Assembly: GCA_013205405.1 (NCBI GenBank) | Contig: JABMMZ010000061.1 | Coordinates: forward strand, 1 to 37,762 | DNA length: 37,762 nucleotides | From: Bacteroidota bacterium | Lineage (GTDB): Bacteria > Bacteroidota > Bacteroidia > NS11-12g > UBA955 | Direction: 5' to 3' | Shown: positions 34,167-37,762 of the stretch, one piece after another | How the letters are laid out: each line of letters starts with the position of its first letter | Numbering within the stretch: position 1 is the stretch's first letter | The notes under the pieces: generated by a model | Told to the model about the DNA's origin: nothing | What the model saw: only the letters and a program-made list of their open reading frames with translations | Databases searched by the model: none | Position numbers and translations under genes: made by a program

Positions 34167-35352
34167 GCGCGTAAATAAAGGACTTTCAATATTTGGCAAA
34201 CTAAAAATTTTAGCACTTATTATAAGTTTTGCGCTGTTTTTACCAATTTCTTCGTTTGCAAACGAGCCAGAAGTAGCCAAAAATCACGAATTACAAATTG
34301 AAGGTGCAACTGCTTCTAATTCACATGCAAATGCGCATGAAGAGAAATTAGTTAAATTTAATCCTGGTAAAATGATTCTTGAACACGTAAAAGATGCACA
34401 CGATTGGCATATTTTAGATTATCATGGTCATTCAGTTAGTATTCCGTTGCCAGTTATTTTATACGATAATGGTTTGCATATGTTTATGTCATCTAAATTT
34501 GAACATGGACACGCAACAGTAGAAAGTAAAGGCAACTATTATAAATTACACGAAGGACATATTTTTAAAACAGATGCAGCAGGAACTATTGAAGTTGGCG
34601 AAAAAAACGCTGTAACAAATCCAAAACCTTTAGATTTTTCTATCACCAAAAATGTAGCTGCTATGTTTGTAGGTGCTATTATTATATTGTTAATATTCTT
34701 TTCAATTGCAAAATCTTATAAAAAGAAAGGAAATGCGGCTCCTAAAGGATTGCAATCACTTATTGAGCCAGTTATTCTTTTTATTAAAGACCAAGTGATA
34801 TTGCCTTCTATTGGCAAAAAGCACTATGCTAGGTTTGTTCCATTATTGCTTACCATTTTCTTTTTTATATTCATCAATAATTTATTGGGTTTAATACCTA
34901 TAGTTCCATTTGGTGCAAATGTTACAGGTAATATTGCAGTTACACTAATTTTAGCATTAATAGTATTCTTTGTTGTTAATTTGAATGGTAATAAATCGTA
35001 TTGGAAACATATATTTATGCCAGATGTGCCAATTGCTTTATGGGTATTATTAATTCCTATTGAACTTTTTGGTGTTATCTTAAAACCATTTGTTTTAATG
35101 TTGCGTTTATTTGCAAACATTACAGCAGGCCACATTATAATTTTAGGCTTTTTCAGTTTAATATTCATATTTGGCGAAAAAAATGTAGCAGCCGGTTACG
35201 GAACTTCGGTTCTTTCGGTAGCTTTCACATTGTTTATGAGCGTATTAGAGTTGTTAGTTGCCTTTTTACAAGCTTATGTATTTACATTGTTAACCTCACT
35301 TTATATAGGTTCAGCATTAGAGGAGCATCACCATGCAGAGGAACACCATTAA
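34156..35352 (+). CDS. atpB: ATP synthase Fo subunit a
   Basis: A 398-residue subunit forming the proton half-channels beside the c-ring. The C-terminal part has the membrane helices typical of subunit a, including the essential arginine in LMLRLFANITAGHII, and ELLVAFLQAYVFTLLTSLYIG at the end. The N-terminus has a cleavable signal peptide (LKILALIISFALFLPISSFA) and a His-rich periplasmic domain (residues about 35-165), as in Bacteroidota homologues and unlike the shorter E. coli protein. ATG at 34156 is chosen over an upstream one at 34102, as it starts the signal peptide. Confidence 0.93.
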   Translation: MRIKRVNKGLSIFGKLKILALIISFALFLPISSFANEPEVAKNHELQIEGATASNSHANAHEEKLVKFNPGKMILEHVKDAHDWHILDYHGHSVSIPLPVILYDNGLHMFMSSKFEHGHATVESKGNYYKLHEGHIFKTDAAGTIEVGEKNAVTNPKPLDFSITKNVAAMFVGAIIILLIFFSIAKSYKKKGNAAPKGLQSLIEPVILFIKDQVILPSIGKKHYARFVPLLLTIFFFIFINNLLGLIPIVPFGANVTGNIAVTLILALIVFFVVNLNGNKSYWKHIFMPDVPIALWVLLIPIELFGVILKPFVLMLRLFANITAGHIIILGFFSLIFIFGEKNVAAGYGTSVLSVAFTLFMSVLELLVAFLQAYVFTLLTSLYIGSALEEHHHAEEHH

Positions 35353-35378
35353 TTAGAAATAAAAATCAAACAAAATAA

Positions 35379-35648
<270 letters not shown>

Positions 35649-35672
35649 TAAGCAAAAAAGAATTAAAATATT

Positions 35673-35715
35673 ATGCAATGAGAAGGGTAAAATAATTACC
35701 CTTTTCATTCTGCAT
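35673..35715 (+). promoter_or_regulatory. Intercistronic hairpin between atpE and atpF
   Basis: AAGGGTAA (35683-35690) and TTACCCTT (35696-35703) form the core stem with an AATAA loop. Outer pairing extends imperfectly to ATGCA (35673-35677) and TGCAT (35711-35715). Only four Ts follow the core, so it is a weak terminator at best. It could protect the atpE mRNA 3' end or attenuate downstream transcription. Confidence 0.55.
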
Positions 35716-35733
35716 ATACATTAACAAACAGAA

Positions 35734-35754
35734 TTAGTTAGCAAAACTAACTAA
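35734..35754. repeat. Perfect palindrome upstream of atpF
   Basis: TTAGTTAG (35734-35741) and CTAACTAA (35747-35754) with the spacer CAAAA lie 23 bases before the atpF ATG. The core TAGCAAAACTA is the same as in the operator at 9588-9612. It can form an RNA hairpin in the mRNA or bind a dimeric protein on DNA. Confidence 0.5.
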
Positions 35755-35777
35755 ACAAAAAAACAAAAAATAAAAAA

Positions 35778-36287
35778 ATGGATTTTGTAACCCCTGGTAT
35801 TGGTCTCATATTCTGGATGTGCTTAGTTTTCAGTTTACTTATAGTATTACTGAAAAAATTTGCTTGGAAACCAATTTTAACTGCTTTAAATGAAAGAGAA
35901 AACTCAATTACTGAAGCCTTAAAATCTGCAGAACATGCACGCGAGCAAATGGCTAAATTAAATAGCGATAACGAAGCGATGCACAAGCAAGCAAGAGAAG
36001 AACGCGACCAAATTTTGAAAGAAGCCAAAGAAATGAAAGACAATATTATTTCTGAAGCCAAAAAAGCTGCCGAAGATGAGGGCAAACGCATTATTCTGAG
36101 AGCAACTGAAGAAATTAATAAACAAAAAGCAAATGCTATTTCAGAATTGAAAGGTCAAGTGGCTAGTCTTTCTGTTAGTATTGCTGAAAAATTAATTAAC
36201 AATCAATTGTCAAATAATACAGAGCAACAATCTATCATTGCTTCTCAAGTAAATAATTTGAATAGTAACCAACAAGCAATTGCCTAA
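35778..36287 (+). CDS. atpF: ATP synthase Fo subunit b
   Basis: A 169-residue subunit with a single N-terminal membrane helix (GLIFWMCLVFSLLIVLLKKFAW) followed by a long Lys/Glu/Ala-rich helix typical of the peripheral stalk that holds F1 against rotation. The PILTALNEREN start of the stalk and the SIAEKLIN segment near the C-terminus are family hallmarks. It ends 5 bases before atpH. Confidence 0.94.
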   Translation: MDFVTPGIGLIFWMCLVFSLLIVLLKKFAWKPILTALNERENSITEALKSAEHAREQMAKLNSDNEAMHKQAREERDQILKEAKEMKDNIISEAKKAAEDEGKRIILRATEEINKQKANAISELKGQVASLSVSIAEKLINNQLSNNTEQQSIIASQVNNLNSNQQAIA

Positions 36288-36292
36288 CTAAA

Positions 36293-36832
36293 ATGTCGGA
36301 AATTAAAATTGCAAATAGATACGCTCAAGCACTTATTCAGCAAGCAACTACCGATAATAAATTATCAGTTGTGGCTCAAGATATACAGGTGCTTTTTGAT
36401 ACAATTTCAAATAGTAAAGATTTGAAGAATGTTTTGCAAAATCCAATTATCAATGGCGTTCAAAAATTAGATGCTTTAACAAGTATTTTTAAAAATTTTA
36501 ATCCACTTTCTTCTGGTTTAATTAATTTAGTATGCAATAAAAACAGAGAAAACATTTTGTTAGATATTGCAGATGCTTTTTTAAATGCTTATAGAACACA
36601 ACAAGGTATTCAAAAAGTAACTATTGAATCTGCAGTAGCTTTAGATTCTAAAACTGTAGACAGTATCAAACAATTTGTAAAAGAAAAAACGGGTGCAAAT
36701 GAAATAGAAGTGCACACATCTATCAATACTACTGTAATAGGTGGTATGATAATAAAATATGGTGACAATTTACTAGATACTAGTATAGCCGCTAAATTGA
36801 GAAACTTAAAAAAAGAATTAAACATAGCTTAA
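36293..36832 (+). CDS. atpH: ATP synthase F1 subunit delta
   Basis: A 179-residue OSCP/delta subunit joining the b stalk to the top of F1. The N-terminal helical domain (IANRYAQALIQQA) and C-terminal motif (VIGGMIIKYGDNLLDTSIAAKLRNLKKEL in outline) are diagnostic. Length is normal. It is followed 12 bases later by atpA. Confidence 0.94.
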   Translation: MSEIKIANRYAQALIQQATTDNKLSVVAQDIQVLFDTISNSKDLKNVLQNPIINGVQKLDALTSIFKNFNPLSSGLINLVCNKNRENILLDIADAFLNAYRTQQGIQKVTIESAVALDSKTVDSIKQFVKEKTGANEIEVHTSINTTVIGGMIIKYGDNLLDTSIAAKLRNLKKELNIA

Positions 36833-36844
36833 AAATAAATAATT

Positions 36845-37762
36845 ATGGCAGAAATAAGACCTGATGAGGTTTCAGCAATTCTGAAACAACAAATAACAAA
36901 CTTTAAAACAGAAGCCGAATTAGAACAAGTAGGTACTGTGCTTCAAGTAGGTGATGGTATTGCACGTATTCATGGACTTACCCAAGTTCAATCTGGAGAA
37001 TTGATTGAATTTGAAAATGGTATGAAAGCCATTGTATTGAATCTTGAAGAAGATAATATTGGTGCTGTACTATTTGGTAGTAGCACTTTAATAAAAGAAG
37101 GTGATACCGTTAGAAGAACTGGTAAAATTGCATCTATCAATGTAACTGAAGGTATGTTAGGTCGTGTAATTAATACACTGGGCGAACCTATTGACGGTAA
37201 AGGGCCACTAATTGGTGAAATGTTTGAAATGCCCTTGGAGCGTAAAGCACCAGGTGTATTATTTCGTGAGCCTGTAAAAGAGCCATTGCAAACTGGTATT
37301 AAAGCTATTGATGCCATGATTCCTATTGGAAGAGGTCAACGTGAGTTGATTATTGGTGATAGACAAACTGGTAAAACAGCGGTTGCTATTGATGCCATTA
37401 TTAATCAAAAAGAATTTTTTGCTAAAGGCAAACCAGTATATTGTATATATGTGGCTATTGGACAAAAAGAAAGTACTGTAAAACAAGTTGTTAAAACATT
37501 GGAAGAAAAAGGCGCAATGGATTATACCGTTGTTGTATCTGCTTCGTCTTCTGCTCCTGCACCATTGCAGTTCTTTGCTCCTATGGCAGGTGCTGCAATT
37601 GGCGAATTTTTTAGAGATAGAGGATTGCCAGCTTTAATAGTATATGACGATTTATCTAAGCAAGCGGTAGCCTACCGTGAGGTATCTTTATTGTTAAGAC
37701 GTCCGCCTGGTCGTGAAGCTTATCATGGAGATGTATTCTATTTACATAGCCGTTTATTAGAA
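36845..37762 (+). CDS. atpA: ATP synthase F1 subunit alpha, N-terminal 306 residues (cut by window edge)
   Basis: The frame runs from ATG at 36845 to the right edge, with no stop. It has the N-terminal [13 protein letters not shown], the beta-barrel domain ([14 protein letters not shown]), [19 protein letters not shown] with the P-loop at residues 171-178, and [13 protein letters not shown] with [22 protein letters not shown] at the end. It is the non-catalytic nucleotide-binding subunit of the F1 hexamer. About 200 further residues, and probably the rest of the operon, should lie beyond the window. Confidence 0.97.
   Translation, partial: MAEIRPDEVSAILKQQITNFKTEAELEQVGTVLQVGDGIARIHGLTQVQSGELIEFENGMKAIVLNLEEDNIGAVLFGSSTLIKEGDTVRRTGKIASINVTEGMLGRVINTLGEPIDGKGPLIGEMFEMPLERKAPGVLFREPVKEPLQTGIKAIDAMIPIGRGQRELIIGDRQTGKTAVAIDAIINQKEFFAKGKPVYCIYVAIGQKESTVKQVVKTLEEKGAMDYTVVVSASSSAPAPLQFFAPMAGAAIGEFFRDRGLPALIVYDDLSKQAVAYREVSLLLRRPPGREAYHGDVFYLHSRLLE

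Overview
The window is AT-rich chromosomal DNA from a member of the Bacteroidota. The evidence is a PorW/SprE-type gliding or type IX secretion protein, a DUF4175 protein, a UpxY/RfaH-like antiterminator heading a glycan operon, a bactofilin next to an ATP synthase operon with AtpZ, and repeated TAnnTTTG promoter boxes, the -7 element of this phylum. The genus cannot be fixed from sequence reading alone. It looks like a free-living Sphingobacteriales/Chitinophagales-type genome rather than a gut Bacteroides.

Bases 1-8959 (minus strand) are a surface-polysaccharide operon. Reading in the direction of transcription it encodes a NusG-family antiterminator, Wzm/Wzt ABC export, a DegT-type sugar aminotransferase, an epimerase/dehydratase, a FemAB/GNAT-like acyltransferase, a NeuD-like acetyltransferase, a glycosidase-like beta-propeller protein, a glycosyltransferase, and the start of a deacetylase-like protein that leaves the window. 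Several junctions overlap by 1-4 bases, so translation is probably coupled. Next come a self-contained wHTH-nucleotidyltransferase gene with a palindromic operator over its promoter (9048-9612), then a second minus-strand glycan cluster (9672-13153) with a GT2, a Gfo/Idh/MocA oxidoreductase and a one-polypeptide ABC flippase.

Bases 13228-20651 are mostly housekeeping: a LUD-like protein, 3-hydroxyanthranilate dioxygenase, TsaB, a DUF4175 coiled-coil membrane protein, a PspC-domain protein and cysteinyl-tRNA synthetase. Bases 20652-21472 hold eroding DNA with an interrupted ORF. An LIC_10190-type membrane protein, a fused E1 2-oxoacid dehydrogenase and a fatty acid desaturase follow.

Bases 26806-27355 are the most unusual part. 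A tRNA-Val(TAC) gene lies between a decayed tRNA-like copy upstream and a decayed GIY-YIG nuclease ORF downstream. The nuclease ORF runs directly into a third tRNA-like sequence that carries a copy of the same terminator type. This looks like the wreck of a tRNA-associated nuclease cassette.

Bases 27373-32190 (minus) encode PBP1A and the PorW/SprE-like protein. From 32258 to the right edge (plus) the order is a LytM-domain protein that has lost its metal ligands, a bactofilin, AtpZ, an unknown four-helix membrane protein, and ATP synthase subunits a, c, b, delta and a truncated alpha. A second theme is short palindromic repeats of at least two classes lying inside coding sequence: the 3' end of wzt, two places in the LIC_10190-type gene, and about 49 codons inside tsaB, all without breaking the reading frames.
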